From Mesorhizobium sangaii (GTDB lineage Bacteria; Pseudomonadota; Alphaproteobacteria; Rhizobiales; Rhizobiaceae): a DNA stretch of 64,000 nucleotides. The stretch spans positions 1,619,812 to 1,683,811 of the forward strand of contig NZ_JACHEF010000001.1 of NCBI RefSeq assembly GCF_014207355.1, read 5' to 3'. Made by a program: the position numbers and the translations under genes. This document shows, in pieces, positions 1-9,201 of the stretch. Below the pieces are notes generated by a model. That model had not been told where the DNA came from. It saw only the letters and a program-made list of their open reading frames with translations, and did not search any database. Numbering within the stretch: position 1 is the stretch's first letter; the number at the start of each line of letters is the position of its first letter.

Positions 1-500
1 TGGCCGTTGCCGCAATCGTCGATGGCGATCCCGGGGACGTGGTGTTGAACCGTGAGATCGTCGAGGCTTATTCGCTCGACGACGATGAGCTTCGTGTCTT
101 GATAGCTCAAGAACGTCCTGAACTCGAGCGCCGGTGCATTGCCTACCGAGGCAACCGGCGGCCCCTGCCGATCGCTGGCAAGACTGCGATCATAGTGGAT
201 GACGGTGCAGCGACCGGCACAACCATGAAGGTCGCGATCCGTGCGCTGCGGCATCGCTTGCCACGGGAAATCATCGTTGCAGTTCCCGTTTCTCCGCCGG
301 ACACGGTGGCTGATTTGGCAATGGAAGCGGATCGCGTGGTATGCCTTAGCCAGCCAGGGCGGTTCCGTACCCTGGGTTACCATTACCTGCACTTTCCGCA
401 GCTCTTTGACAGCGAAGTGATCGCCGCGATGGAGGAGGCTGCCCAGTTGTACAAGGCCGGCCAGCGGCACGTCGCTGGCCATGGTTCAAAAGCTAGATAG
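1..500 (+). CDS. Phosphoribosyltransferase family protein, 5' end outside window
   Basis: The reading frame is open from the left edge, so the N-terminus is missing; about 166 residues are visible. The PRPP-binding loop of type I phosphoribosyltransferases is present as IIVDDGAATGTTM, with the usual two acidic residues before the Gly/Thr-rich turn. The C-terminal part (VVAVPVSPPDTVADL-like) matches the stand-alone PRTase proteins that neighbour stress genes in rhizobia and mycobacteria. The true substrate is not known and it need not be a purine or pyrimidine salvage enzyme. It is followed 20 bp later by the PNPOx-family gene, so the two are probably cotranscribed. Its promoter lies outside the window. 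Confidence 0.8.
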   Translation, partial: AVAAIVDGDPGDVVLNREIVEAYSLDDDELRVLIAQERPELERRCIAYRGNRRPLPIAGKTAIIVDDGAATGTTMKVAIRALRHRLPREIIVAVPVSPPDTVADLAMEADRVVCLSQPGRFRTLGYHYLHFPQLFDSEVIAAMEEAAQLYKAGQRHVAGHGSKAR

Positions 501-520
501 AAGAACAGGAGATCGCACTG

Positions 521-967
521 ATGCTGGTCCGCACGCTTTCCGCCTTAGAGTGCACGAAAATCCTGACAACCAATCGCGTTGGCCACCTGGCATGTGCGAA
601 GGACGGGCAGCCCTACGTCGTGCCCTTCCACTACGCCCATTCGGATGCTCATCTTTACGCGTTTTCCATGCCGGGCAAGAAGATCGAATGGATGCGGGCC
701 AATCCGTTGGTCTGCGTCCAGGTTGACGAACATGGCCAGGGGCGAGGATGGAGAAGCGTCGTTGTTGATGGCCGATACGAAGAACTGCCTGACCGGATCG
801 GCCACAAGCTTCAGCGAGATCATGCCTGGTCGGTCTTGAGCAAGCACTCCGACTGGTGGGAACCTGGCGCGCTCAAGCCCGCCGTTCCTCCTACAGCCGG
901 CAGTGCACCGCACGTTTTCTTCCGGCTCCTGATCGAGAAGGTATCCGGACGAGAAGCGAGCGAGTAG
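521..967 (+). CDS. Pyridoxamine 5'-phosphate oxidase-family (flavin-binding) protein
   Basis: A 148-residue protein with the small split-barrel FMN-binding fold. The start MLVRTLSALECTKIL and the following GHLACAKDGQPYVVPFHYA segment are typical of the NimA/PNPOx-like flavin reductase group, where the protein binds FMN or F420 as a homodimer. An AGGAG ribosome-binding site lies 8 bases before the ATG. The gene follows the phosphoribosyltransferase closely and is convergent with the broken universal stress protein gene. The substrate cannot be deduced; a role in redox or nitro-compound reduction under stress is inferred from family and context. Confidence 0.8.
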   Translation: MLVRTLSALECTKILTTNRVGHLACAKDGQPYVVPFHYAHSDAHLYAFSMPGKKIEWMRANPLVCVQVDEHGQGRGWRSVVVDGRYEELPDRIGHKLQRDHAWSVLSKHSDWWEPGALKPAVPPTAGSAPHVFFRLLIEKVSGREASE

Positions 968-1039
968 TCGCCCCATCAAGCCCTGCGAGAAATGAAAGGG
1001 CCGGCGCAACCCGCACGGGGCCTTTTCCCATTGAAAATG

Positions 1040-1877
1040 CTATCGCGCCATCAAGACCGGCAGCGCTTGCCCCTCAAGCATTGACTTGGTGACGCCGCCG
1101 AAAATCCGCTCGCGCAGCCGGGAATGACCATAGGCGCCCATGACCATCAGCTCGGCCGCAACGTCGCCCGCATGCTGGCGAAGCACGTCGGCGACCGAAT
1201 GGTTCGCGCTCGGCAGTCGTTCGACGGTAACCTTCACGCCGTGCCGGGCAAGATAGGTCGCTGCATCTGCTCCGGGTTCCGCACCGTGATGGAACTCGTC
1301 CTCGATCGGGTCGACCATGACGAGGTGAACTTCTTCGGCGCTTTTCAGCATGTCGAGCGACTCGCGAACGGCGCGCGATGACTCAATGCGGGCGTCCCAA
1401 GCAACGAAGATGCGTTTCGGCCTCAGCGTTGGGCCGCGCGCCCTCGGGAACTAGCAGGATAGGCTTTCCCGATGAGAACAGCGCGCCCTGGATGACTTTA
1501 TCCCTCAGCGTCGGGCTTGTGAGCAGATCTGGGCCAAGAATGGTCAGATCGGCATAGCGGGCGCGCCTTCCTATGACTTCGTCCGCCCACGCCGTATCGG
1601 GGTAGTCGTCGCTCAGATCAGCCGATACCGGACTCTTCGAAAGAAAGGCGCCGACTGCGGAGATTCGCTTCTTGAGCCTTTTGACCTCGGCCTGGCGCTC
1701 CTCAAGCCAGGCTGGCGAGACGACGGCGGCATACGCACCGCCTGAGGGCGGTGCGGCCAGTTCAAGAACGAGCACGGAGAGATGGGCGCCGATCTGTTCG
1801 CACAGGCCGGCGGCGAGCTTCAGATCGCCCTCGCCCTGGTTCGGTCCGGTAACCGTAGGCAGTGTCTTGAAAGTCAC
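1040..1877 (-). pseudogene. Tandem universal stress protein, frameshifted
   Basis: The gene starts with GTG at 1877 behind a GAGGAG site. Its first 150 residues form one UspA domain ending in GKPILLVPEGARPN. The frame then runs into a stop at 1383. The second UspA domain (IFVAWDARIESSRAV, then LMVMGAYGHSRLRERIFGG and LPVLMAR) is intact in the next frame and ends at 1040. The break is at about 1411-1420, where removing one base from GCCGAAACGC restores a continuous protein of about 278 residues, the normal length of two-domain rhizobial USPs. A FixK box lies about 80 bp upstream. It is either a real pseudogene or a one-base sequence error. Confidence 0.85.
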
Positions 1878-1950
1878 GGCAACAACTCCTCATTTCCGCG
1901 TGAAGGTTCAATCGTTGCTGAAGCTTAGGCGCGAGGGGCCGGTGCGTTCA

Positions 1951-1964
1951 TTGCGCTGAATCAA
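1951..1964. promoter_or_regulatory. FNR/FixK box TTGCG-CTGA-ATCAA
   Basis: The 14-bp sequence fits the FixK pattern TTG(A/C)-N6-TCAA. Its centre is about 80 bp from the GTG of the leftward universal stress protein gene, and it is 34 bp from a second box that serves the rightward cytochrome c gene. The two boxes make this a divergent control region. Confidence 0.75.
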
Positions 1965-1984
1965 ACCCCTGGGTGCGGCCCCAT

Positions 1985-1998
1985 TTGATCCGTATCAA
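1985..1998. promoter_or_regulatory. FNR/FixK box TTGAT-CCGT-ATCAA
   Basis: A perfect TTGAT-N4-ATCAA palindrome centred about 60 bp before the ATG of the cytochrome c gene at 2052. This spacing is usual for class II activation by FNR/FixK proteins, where the box is centred near -41.5 from the transcript start. Confidence 0.85.
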
Positions 1999-2051
1999 CG
2001 TCCTCGCGAGCCAAGGCTGTAGGCTTCCGCCAATCAATCGGGGAAACGCAG

Positions 2052-2447
2052 ATGAAATTCCTGGTCGCGGCAGCTCTCGCAGGTTTGGCCTTCAATGCCG
2101 CCGCCCAGGAGTTGGGCAACGGCAAGGCGGAATACATGAATTCCTGTGCCGTCTGCCATGGTCCCGAAGGTAGAGGCGATGGTCCGCTCGGCGACGAATT
2201 GGTGAAGCGCCCAGCTGACCTGACCCGGCTTTCGAGAGACAATGGCGGCTCGTTCCCCTACTGGCGCGTTTTCGCGATGATCGACGGCCGCACCATCGTG
2301 CCGGAGCATGGCGATCGCCACATGCCGGTCTGGGGCCGCCAGTTCCTTCCCGGCGACGCCAGGAAATACGGCCCGAAAGCCGGCGAAATCGTCACCACTG
2401 AACGTATCCATGAGTTGGCCGGTTATGTGCAGACGCTGCAGCAATAG
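2052..2447 (+). CDS. Periplasmic monoheme c-type cytochrome
   Basis: A 131-residue protein. Residues 1-19 form a cleavable Sec signal ending in AAAQ. The single heme-attachment motif is CAVCH in NSCAVCHGPEGRGDG, and the likely distal Met ligand is in HMPVWGRQF. This is the class I cytochrome c (cytochrome_CBB3-like) fold, so it should carry electrons in the periplasm. The partner oxidase or reductase is not in the window. It is directly behind a perfect FixK box, which suggests induction at low oxygen, and 48 bp ahead of the APH-AAA kinase gene, which is probably cotranscribed. Confidence 0.85.
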   Translation: MKFLVAAALAGLAFNAAAQELGNGKAEYMNSCAVCHGPEGRGDGPLGDELVKRPADLTRLSRDNGGSFPYWRVFAMIDGRTIVPEHGDRHMPVWGRQFLPGDARKYGPKAGEIVTTERIHELAGYVQTLQQ

Positions 2448-2495
2448 CACCCGAAGGCGGAATGCATCGATGGTGCAGACACGAACGAGGCGGAC

Positions 2496-4049
2496 ATGAT
2501 CGTCGAAGACCAACAAGCCACTGCCGCGTTTCTGCTCGATCCCGCATCATATGGCGCTGCCGGGGCTGTCGAGGCGATCGAGACCCATATCTCGCGCATT
2601 TTTCTGACAGGCGAACGCGCCTACAAGATGAAACGAGCGGTCAAGCTGCCCTATGTCGATTTCTCGGCGCCGGCCCTCAGGCTAACCGCTTGCGAGAAAG
2701 AGGTGGAACTCAACTCAAGGACCGCACCCGGCCTTTATCTGGGGGTCCGGCGCATCACGCGGCAAGCCGACGGCAAGTTGGCTTTTGACGGTACGGGGCA
2801 AATGGTCGACGCGGCGATCGAGATGGTCCGCTTTGATCAGTCCAAGCTTCTCGATCGGATGGCGACCGCTGGAGAACTGACGCCTGGGCTGATGACCGCC
2901 GTCGCACGCATGATCGTGGGCTACCACCGTGCTGCGCCGACGATTCACAATGGCAGCGGGTCGTCCAATATGGCAGGTGTGCTTGACATCAACGAGGCCG
3001 GCTTTGCCACCAGTCATGTTTTCGCAAAAGCAGAGGTCACGAGCTTTGCCGAGGCCTTCCGCACCACCCTCGCCCGGCATTCCGGACTGCTCGATCGTCG
3101 CGAAGCCGCAGGCAAGATCCGTCGGTGCCATGGCGATCTGCACCTGCGCAACATCTGCCTTTTCGACGGCGAGCCCCGCCTCTTCGATTGCATCGAATTC
3201 AACGACCAGATCGCCAGCATCGACGTTTTGTACGACCTTGCCTTCCTGCTGATGGACCTTTGGCACCGTGGTTTTCCGCAATTCGCCAATCTTGTGATGA
3301 ACCGCTACCTCGACGAAGCCGACGATGAGGACGGTTTCATCCTGCTACCCTTTTTTATGGCGGTGCGAGCTGCTGTTCGTGCGCATGTCACCGCAACGCA
3401 GGTCGCGGAGGGCAGTGCCGATTCCGACAAGTTGACTGCCGAGGCCAGATCCTATTTCGAACTTGCCCGAAGCTTTCTCCAGGAAACTCCGCCGCGACTC
3501 GTTGCCATCGGTGGCTTCAGTGGCTCCGGCAAGACGACCGTTGCAGAAGCGCTCGCCGCCCATGTCGGGGTGCCGCCCGGCGCCCGCATTGTCGAAAGCG
3601 ACCGCATTCGCAAAGCCATGCATGGAGTACCCGCCGAGACCAGATTGCCGAACAAGGCTTACCGGCCGGAGGTCTCCGACCGCGTCTACCGGGAAATGGC
3701 ATGGCGGGCCGGCCTGATCCTTTCCGAGGGTCGTTCGGTTGTTGCCGATGCTGTGTTTGACCGATCAGCCGATCGCGACCGCATCGAGAAGGCGGCACGT
3801 GACAGAGGCGTAGCTGTCGCCGGGTTCTGGCTGGAAGCGGATCCGCTTGTTCTCTGGCAACGGGTCAGCGGCCGCAAGGGGGGCCCTTCTGACGCCACCA
3901 TAGATATCCTCTCGCGCCAATTGCAGCGAAATGCCACCCAGGCCACTTGGCGCAAGATCAACGCCGATCGAAAGCTCGTCGACATTGTCGAGGAATTGAG
4001 AGGGCTTTCAGAGAACGATACTGCTAAGACCCTGCGCACGGCCTCCTGA
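2496..4049 (+). CDS. Fused aminoglycoside-phosphotransferase-like and AAA (gluconokinase-like) kinase
   Basis: A 517-residue two-domain protein. Residues 30-320 form an APH/ChoK-like kinase with the catalytic loop in CHGDLHLRNICLFDG and the metal-binding aspartate in LFDCIEFND. Residues 330-500 form a P-loop kinase with Walker A GGFSGSGKTTVAEAL. The same architecture is annotated in many rhizobia as a bifunctional aminoglycoside phosphotransferase/ATP-binding protein, and in Mycobacterium tuberculosis as Rv2004c of the DosR regulon. The substrate is unknown; antibiotic resistance is not implied. The ATG at 2496 follows GAGG. It is probably read from the FixK-controlled cytochrome c promoter. 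Confidence 0.8.
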   Translation: MIVEDQQATAAFLLDPASYGAAGAVEAIETHISRIFLTGERAYKMKRAVKLPYVDFSAPALRLTACEKEVELNSRTAPGLYLGVRRITRQADGKLAFDGTGQMVDAAIEMVRFDQSKLLDRMATAGELTPGLMTAVARMIVGYHRAAPTIHNGSGSSNMAGVLDINEAGFATSHVFAKAEVTSFAEAFRTTLARHSGLLDRREAAGKIRRCHGDLHLRNICLFDGEPRLFDCIEFNDQIASIDVLYDLAFLLMDLWHRGFPQFANLVMNRYLDEADDEDGFILLPFFMAVRAAVRAHVTATQVAEGSADSDKLTAEARSYFELARSFLQETPPRLVAIGGFSGSGKTTVAEALAAHVGVPPGARIVESDRIRKAMHGVPAETRLPNKAYRPEVSDRVYREMAWRAGLILSEGRSVVADAVFDRSADRDRIEKAARDRGVAVAGFWLEADPLVLWQRVSGRKGGPSDATIDILSRQLQRNATQATWRKINADRKLVDIVEELRGLSENDTAKTLRTAS

Positions 4050-4072
4050 CTGTTGCGGCAGGGCGATCGGCT

Positions 4073-6754
4073 TCAACGGAGTTCGAGAGTTGCCTCGACA
4101 AGGCCGGGCTCACTCGGATGACGCCTTATCGAGAAGCCAAACTCGCGGCACATGGCAAGCATCTTGCTGTTTTCGCTGAGCATGATGCCTTCGATCCGGC
4201 CGATCCCGTCTGCCTTTGCGTAGTCGACGATTCGGCTGAGCAATTCCCAACCCAGGCCATGACCCTGCAGATCCGTACGCACAAGCAAGGCGTATTCGGC
4301 GACAGTGTGGTCCGGATCGCAAGATAGGCGGCTGATACCCGCCAGCACGCCAGTGCTGGTCTCCAGAGCGACGAAAGCCATGTTGCGATCGTAGTCGAGT
4401 TGGGTGAGCCGCTTCAACATCTGGTCGGAGAAGCTTTTGCGCGGCGACAGAAAACGCAGGCGCAGATCATCAGGAGAAATCCTGGCAAGGAATTCGGGAT
4501 AGAGAGCGATGTCGGCCGGCTTGATAGGGCGGATGTGATAGTGCGTTCCGCCTCCCAAAAACGCCTTTTCCCAACCCGACGGATAAGGCCTGATGGCAAG
4601 TGCCGGGTTCGGCCCCGTCTCCTCCACGCGTTCCGGCTTGATCTCGATGCGAGCGTCAAGCACAATCACGCCCTCGGCGTCGGCCAGCAGCGGATTGATG
4701 TCCAACGAAACAAGGCACGGAAAGTCAACGATCATCTGCGATAGACCGTTAAGTGCTGCAATGATCGATTGCCGATCGGCCGGCTTGCGATCGCGGAACC
4801 CGGCAAGCAGGCGGCCGATCCGCGTTTGCGCGATCAGGTCACCGGCAAGAACATCGTCGAGCGGTGGCAAGGCAATCGCTGTGTCATCCATCACCTCGAC
4901 CGCGACGCCGCCTGCGCCAAACAGGATGGTCGGCCCGAAGATCGGATCACGGCTCATACCGAGGATGAGCTCCTGCGCCCGTTCTCGAACCACCATCGGC
5001 TGAACGGCATAGCCTTCAATATCGGCTTGCGGTGCGCGCTTACGCACACGCGCCTCGATTGCGCGTGCTGCCGCTCCGGCGGCAGCGGCATCGGCAATGT
5101 TAAGGACCACCCCGCCAATGTCCGATTTGTGCGAGATCGCGTTGGACAGCAGCTTGACGACGATGTGTTCAGACGTCTTCAGGAGCTTGCCGGCCGCCAC
5201 TTCCGCTTCGGCAGGAGATCTGGCGACGACCGTCTTGGGCACCGTGATGCCGTAAGCGGAAATTGCTGCCTTGGCTTCGGGCTCGGTCAGCATTCGCCGC
5301 CCCTCCCTCGCGACCTGCCTGAATATGGCGAGCACGGCTTCCCGGTCGCGCGTTATGTCCTCGCTGCGGCTCGACGGTGTGCGCATCAATGCCCGCTGGG
5401 CACGCGACCATTCGCTGAGGTAGGAGACGGCCGTTGCCGCGTCGGCCGGCGTTTCAAAACTGGCAATGCCGGCATCCTGAAGGATTTGCCGCCCGGAGCG
5501 CGCCGTGTGCTCCCCGAGCCAGCAGGTCAGGACCGGTTTGCCGGCGATCATCCCTTCCCTTGCGAGTTCCGCAACCGCGCGTGCCGCGGCAAGCGGCGAA
5601 CCCAGCCCCGTTGGACAATTCATCACCAGGACGACGTCCGTTCCGGGGTCGGCCGCCACGGCTTCGACGGCGGCCTTGTACCGCTCAGGCGGGGCGTCAC
5701 CGATGATGTCGACCGGATTGGCGTGCGACCATGTCGGCGGCAATACGGCGTTCAGGGTGTCGATGGTGGCTGGTGAAAGCGCGGCCAGTTCCCCTTTGCA
5801 GTCGATGAGTTGATCGATGACCAGTACACCTGCCCCGCCGCCATTGGTGACAATGCCGACGCGGGCTCGTTTGAGGGGAGTGAAGCGGGCGATCGTTGCA
5901 GCGGCATCAAACAGCTCGGTCAAGCCTTTGACGCGCAGGATGCCTGCGCGCAGCAATGCCGCATCGACGACACGGTCAGCCCCCGAAAGCGCGCCGGTGT
6001 GGGTCGCGGCCGCTTTGGCCGCTTGCTCGTGCCGACCCGACTTGATCGCGATCACCGGCTTGACCCGTGCCGCCGCACGGGCGGCCGAGATGAACTTGCG
6101 CGGATTGGGAATTGTTTCGAGATACATCACGATGGCGCGTGTGTGCATGTCGCCCGCCAGCATGTCGAGACAATCCCCCACGTCGACATCCGCCATGTCA
6201 CCCAGGGAGACGATCTGCGAGAAGCCGACATTGTTGTCGACCGCCCAGTCGATCAACGACGTGGCAATGGCGCCGGATTGCGACAGCAGCGCGATGTTAC
6301 CCGGCTTGGCGGCCATATGCGCAAATCCGGCATTGAGCCTCAGTGGCGGGATCATCAGCCCGACCGTATTCGGCCCGATGACGCGCAAAAGAGTGGGCTT
6401 GGCAGCGTCGAGCATCGCGTGACGCAGGCCGTTCTCGCGCGTAAGCCCGGCGGTAATCACGACAGCCGCCCCTGTGCCCTTGTCACCAAGATCGCGCACG
6501 ATGCCGGAAACCGTGTCCGGCGGCGTAACGATGACACCGAGGTCAGGTATGCCTGGCAGGTCGGCCGCCTTCGCGTAGCAGCGTCGGCCAGCCACTTGCG
6601 AATATTTCGGGTTGACCGGCCAGATGTCGCCTTCGAAGCCGCCATTGACGATGTTGTCGAAGACGACACGCCCGACAGAGCCGTCGCGCACCGATGCCCC
6701 AAACACGGCAACCGACTTCGGAGCGAACGCATGTTCGAGATTTCGGATCGTCAC
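4073..6754 (-). CDS. Acyl-CoA synthetase (NDP-forming)-like protein fused to GNAT: Pat-type lysine acetyltransferase
   Basis: GTG at 6754 is chosen because AGGAG lies 9 bases upstream; a longer frame from 6820 would overlap the FixK box. The 893-residue product has a CoA-binding domain (PKSVAVFGASVRDGSVG, residues 10-130), a succinyl-CoA-ligase domain (LLSQSGAIATSLIDWA), an ATP-grasp domain (about 470-690), and a C-terminal GNAT domain (740-893) with acetyl-CoA loop QGHGLGWELL. This order is that of bacterial Pat/PatZ, which acetylates acetyl-CoA synthetase and other proteins. Target proteins are not known here. The box at 6807-6820 suggests low-oxygen control. Confidence 0.85.
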   Translation of the reverse strand: MTIRNLEHAFAPKSVAVFGASVRDGSVGRVVFDNIVNGGFEGDIWPVNPKYSQVAGRRCYAKAADLPGIPDLGVIVTPPDTVSGIVRDLGDKGTGAAVVITAGLTRENGLRHAMLDAAKPTLLRVIGPNTVGLMIPPLRLNAGFAHMAAKPGNIALLSQSGAIATSLIDWAVDNNVGFSQIVSLGDMADVDVGDCLDMLAGDMHTRAIVMYLETIPNPRKFISAARAAARVKPVIAIKSGRHEQAAKAAATHTGALSGADRVVDAALLRAGILRVKGLTELFDAAATIARFTPLKRARVGIVTNGGGAGVLVIDQLIDCKGELAALSPATIDTLNAVLPPTWSHANPVDIIGDAPPERYKAAVEAVAADPGTDVVLVMNCPTGLGSPLAAARAVAELAREGMIAGKPVLTCWLGEHTARSGRQILQDAGIASFETPADAATAVSYLSEWSRAQRALMRTPSSRSEDITRDREAVLAIFRQVAREGRRMLTEPEAKAAISAYGITVPKTVVARSPAEAEVAAGKLLKTSEHIVVKLLSNAISHKSDIGGVVLNIADAAAAGAAARAIEARVRKRAPQADIEGYAVQPMVVRERAQELILGMSRDPIFGPTILFGAGGVAVEVMDDTAIALPPLDDVLAGDLIAQTRIGRLLAGFRDRKPADRQSIIAALNGLSQMIVDFPCLVSLDINPLLADAEGVIVLDARIEIKPERVEETGPNPALAIRPYPSGWEKAFLGGGTHYHIRPIKPADIALYPEFLARISPDDLRLRFLSPRKSFSDQMLKRLTQLDYDRNMAFVALETSTGVLAGISRLSCDPDHTVAEYALLVRTDLQGHGLGWELLSRIVDYAKADGIGRIEGIMLSENSKMLAMCREFGFSIRRHPSEPGLVEATLELR

Positions 6755-6806
6755 CCTCTGTGTCTCCTGTTCGTGGCGATAATCGCCAGTCGATCTTGCC
6801 CGTTCG

Positions 6807-6820
6807 TTGCGTTGGATCAA
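6807..6820. promoter_or_regulatory. FNR/FixK box TTGCG-TTGG-ATCAA
   Basis: Fits TTG(A/C)-N6-TCAA. It is centred about 60 bp before the GTG of the leftward Pat-like gene and about 95 bp before the ATG of the rightward DUF302 gene, so it could serve both. Its position argues against starting the Pat-like gene at 6820. Confidence 0.75.
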
Positions 6821-6908
6821 AGCGTTCTCCGGTCATCGCGATTAGCTCCTACGCAAGGTCACTCGCAAAGTGGCGACGAGCGGTTGCGATCAACGATTGG
6901 AGAGTTGG

Positions 6909-7295
6909 ATGAGTTACTATTTCAGCAAGATCATCGCCATGCCGTTCACGGCGGCAATCGACCACGTGACCGACAAGCTCGCAAGCAAGGGGTTTGGCGT
7001 TCTGACCTCGATCGACGTCCAGCAGACCATGGAGGCTAAGCTTGGTGCAGAGTTCAGGCCCTATGTTATTCTGGGCGCGTGCAATCCGCATTTCGCATGG
7101 CGGGCGCTTCAGGCCGAAGACAAGATCGGAACCATGCTGCCTTGCAACGTAATCGTCACGGAGGTTGGACCAGGAAAGGTAGAGGTCGCAGCGGTGGATC
7201 CGGTCGCTTCAATGGGGGCTATCGGCAATCGTGAGCTTGCGCAGGTCGCGAACGATGTGCGGCGCCTGCTCGAGGAGATGGTCCGCGAACTCTAG
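6909..7295 (+). CDS. DUF302 domain protein
   Basis: A 128-residue protein of the DUF302 family (PF03625). Recognisable features are the opening MSYYFSKIIAMPFTAAI, the central LGACNPHFAWRALQAE and the LPCNVIVTEVGPGKVEVAA segment. The ATG at 6909 follows GGAGAG. The family's function is not established; DUF302 genes are common next to thioredoxin, metal ATPases and sulfur or stress genes. It starts a rightward cluster with the P-type ATPase (31 bp away), thioredoxin and MgtC-like genes, probably one transcript under the box at 6807-6820. Confidence 0.85.
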   Translation: MSYYFSKIIAMPFTAAIDHVTDKLASKGFGVLTSIDVQQTMEAKLGAEFRPYVILGACNPHFAWRALQAEDKIGTMLPCNVIVTEVGPGKVEVAAVDPVASMGAIGNRELAQVANDVRRLLEEMVREL

Positions 7296-7326
7296 CGCCA
7301 GGGCCATCAGGGTTGTGGGACATTGT

Positions 7327-9180
7327 ATGAACGAGTCGGCTCTGCGGCGCGCATTGCTGGTCATTGCCATACTGGGTCTCGCCGTTGGAATCGGAGCCTG
7401 GCGAACAGGGCTCGGCCCCCTTGAAGCCGACACGATCTGGGCGGTGGCGACCTTGCCCGTGGTGGCGGCTCTCGCCATCTCCATTCTGCGTGATTTCTGG
7501 ATAGGCCGCTTCGGTGTCGATGCGATTGCCTTGGTGTCGATGTCCGCCGCGCTGCTGCTCGGCCAACCCCTGGCGGCAATAGTGGTCGCGATCATGTATG
7601 CCGGCGGCACGGTGCTTGAGGATTTCGCCCGCGGCCGCGCGGAACGGAACCTCAAGGCATTGACCGACCGGTCACCGCGTGTCGCACACCGGACGTCAAC
7701 GCTGGGGACAGAGACCATCTCCGTCGAAGACGTTTCTGTTGGCGACGAGCTTTTGGTCCGGGCCGGCGAACTGCTTCCCGTCGATGGCATCCTGCTCGAT
7801 GCTTCGGCCTCTCTCGACGAGTCCGCGGTGAGCGGAGAACCGTTGCCGGAACGGCGGACAGCGGGCGATATGCTGCGCAGCGGCACCATCAATGCGGGCG
7901 AGACCTTCAGCATGCAGGCTTCTGCCTTGGCAGAGCAAAGCACCTATGCCGCGATCGTTCGCATGGTGGCTGCAGCGCAAACCGCAAAATCCCCGTTCAT
8001 CCGCATGGCCGACCGCTTTGCACTGTTCCTGCTGCCAGCCACGTTGCTGGTCTCAGGTGCCGCCTGGTACATGTCCGGCGATCCAATCCGGGCGCTGGCC
8101 GTGCTGGTCGTTGCGACACCTTGCCCGCTCATCCTTGCGGCCCCGGTTGCCTTTATCGGCGGCGTGTCCCGCGCCGCGCGTGCCGGCATCCTGATGAAAG
8201 GCAGCGCGGCTTTGGAGGCGCTTGCGCAAGTCCGAACCGCGATCTTCGACAAGACGGGGACCTTGACCATCGGCGGCGCCGAACTGATCGAAATCGAAGC
8301 CGCACCCGGCCGTGAAGCGAACCAATTGCTGCAGTTGTTGGCGTCCCTGGAACAGGCCTCGCACCATGTGCTCGCCGACTCGATCATCCGGGCGGCGCGC
8401 GGCAGACAGCTGATGCTTTCGCATCCGCGTGATGTCCGCGAGCATCGCGGTGCGGGCCTGAAGGGCCGGGTCGACAACATGTCGATCGCCGCCGGATCGC
8501 GGGCTCTCGTGCTCGCCAACAAGGCGCTGCCCGGCTGGGCGAAAAGCGGCGAAGAAAAATACCGGGACGAGCCGGTGCTCAGGGTTTTTGTAGCACTCGG
8601 CGGACAGCTTGCCGGTATTTTCACGTTCGGAGACGCCCTGCGTGTTGATGGACCCGACGCACTCAGCAAGCTACGCTCGGCCGGCATCACGCGCACGATT
8701 ATGCTCACAGGCGACGACAGAGTGGCGGCCAAGCGCATCTCCGCCTTGCTCGACCTCGACGCCATTGTCGCCGATGCGACCCCTGCCGAAAAAGTCGCGA
8801 CGGTCGAAGCCGAGAAGGCCTTGGCACCGACGATGATGGTCGGCGACGGCATCAACGATGCCCCTGCCCTAGCCGCCGCAACGGTCGGTGTCGCCATGGG
8901 CGCACGTGGTGCCACCGCCTCCTCCGAGGCAGCGGACGTCATCGTGCTGACCGACAGGCTGCAGCCCGTCGCCGGTGCAGTTCGGATTGCACGGCGAACG
9001 CGATCGATCGCCTTGCAAAGCATCATCGCCGGGCTGGCGCTGTCGGGGCTGGCAATGATCGCGGCGGCCATGGGGCAGATCACCCCGGTTGCCGGAGCGC
9101 TGCTTCAGGAAGGGATTGACGTGGCGGTTATCCTGAACGCGTTGCGCACCCTTGGCGATGGACATCCGTGGCGCGCATAG
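7327..9180 (+). CDS. Heavy-metal translocating P1B-type ATPase
   Basis: A 617-residue inner-membrane pump without an N-terminal metal-binding domain. The actuator loop has SGEPLPE, the phosphorylated aspartate is in IFDKTGTLT (about residue 308), and the hinge is GDGINDAPAL. The membrane metal site reads ATPCPLILAAP, a TPC rather than CPC motif, and the last helix pair carries LLQEGIDVAVILNALR, closest to the short SPC/TPC classes (P1B-4/5) associated with Co, Ni, Fe or Zn. The ATP-binding HP dipeptide of P1B pumps appears as HV in EQASHHVLADS. The metal cannot be assigned from sequence. Cotranscribed with DUF302 and thioredoxin. Confidence 0.85.
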   Translation: MNESALRRALLVIAILGLAVGIGAWRTGLGPLEADTIWAVATLPVVAALAISILRDFWIGRFGVDAIALVSMSAALLLGQPLAAIVVAIMYAGGTVLEDFARGRAERNLKALTDRSPRVAHRTSTLGTETISVEDVSVGDELLVRAGELLPVDGILLDASASLDESAVSGEPLPERRTAGDMLRSGTINAGETFSMQASALAEQSTYAAIVRMVAAAQTAKSPFIRMADRFALFLLPATLLVSGAAWYMSGDPIRALAVLVVATPCPLILAAPVAFIGGVSRAARAGILMKGSAALEALAQVRTAIFDKTGTLTIGGAELIEIEAAPGREANQLLQLLASLEQASHHVLADSIIRAARGRQLMLSHPRDVREHRGAGLKGRVDNMSIAAGSRALVLANKALPGWAKSGEEKYRDEPVLRVFVALGGQLAGIFTFGDALRVDGPDALSKLRSAGITRTIMLTGDDRVAAKRISALLDLDAIVADATPAEKVATVEAEKALAPTMMVGDGINDAPALAAATVGVAMGARGATASSEAADVIVLTDRLQPVAGAVRIARRTRSIALQSIIAGLALSGLAMIAAAMGQITPVAGALLQEGIDVAVILNALRTLGDGHPWRA

Positions 9181-9201
9181 TAGACGACAGCTGATCGGTG
9201 A

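Noticed and set aside
5810..7039. Long plus-strand open frame through the Pat-like gene
   Set aside because: Antisense shadow; the minus strand carries clear CoA-binding and ATP-grasp motifs.
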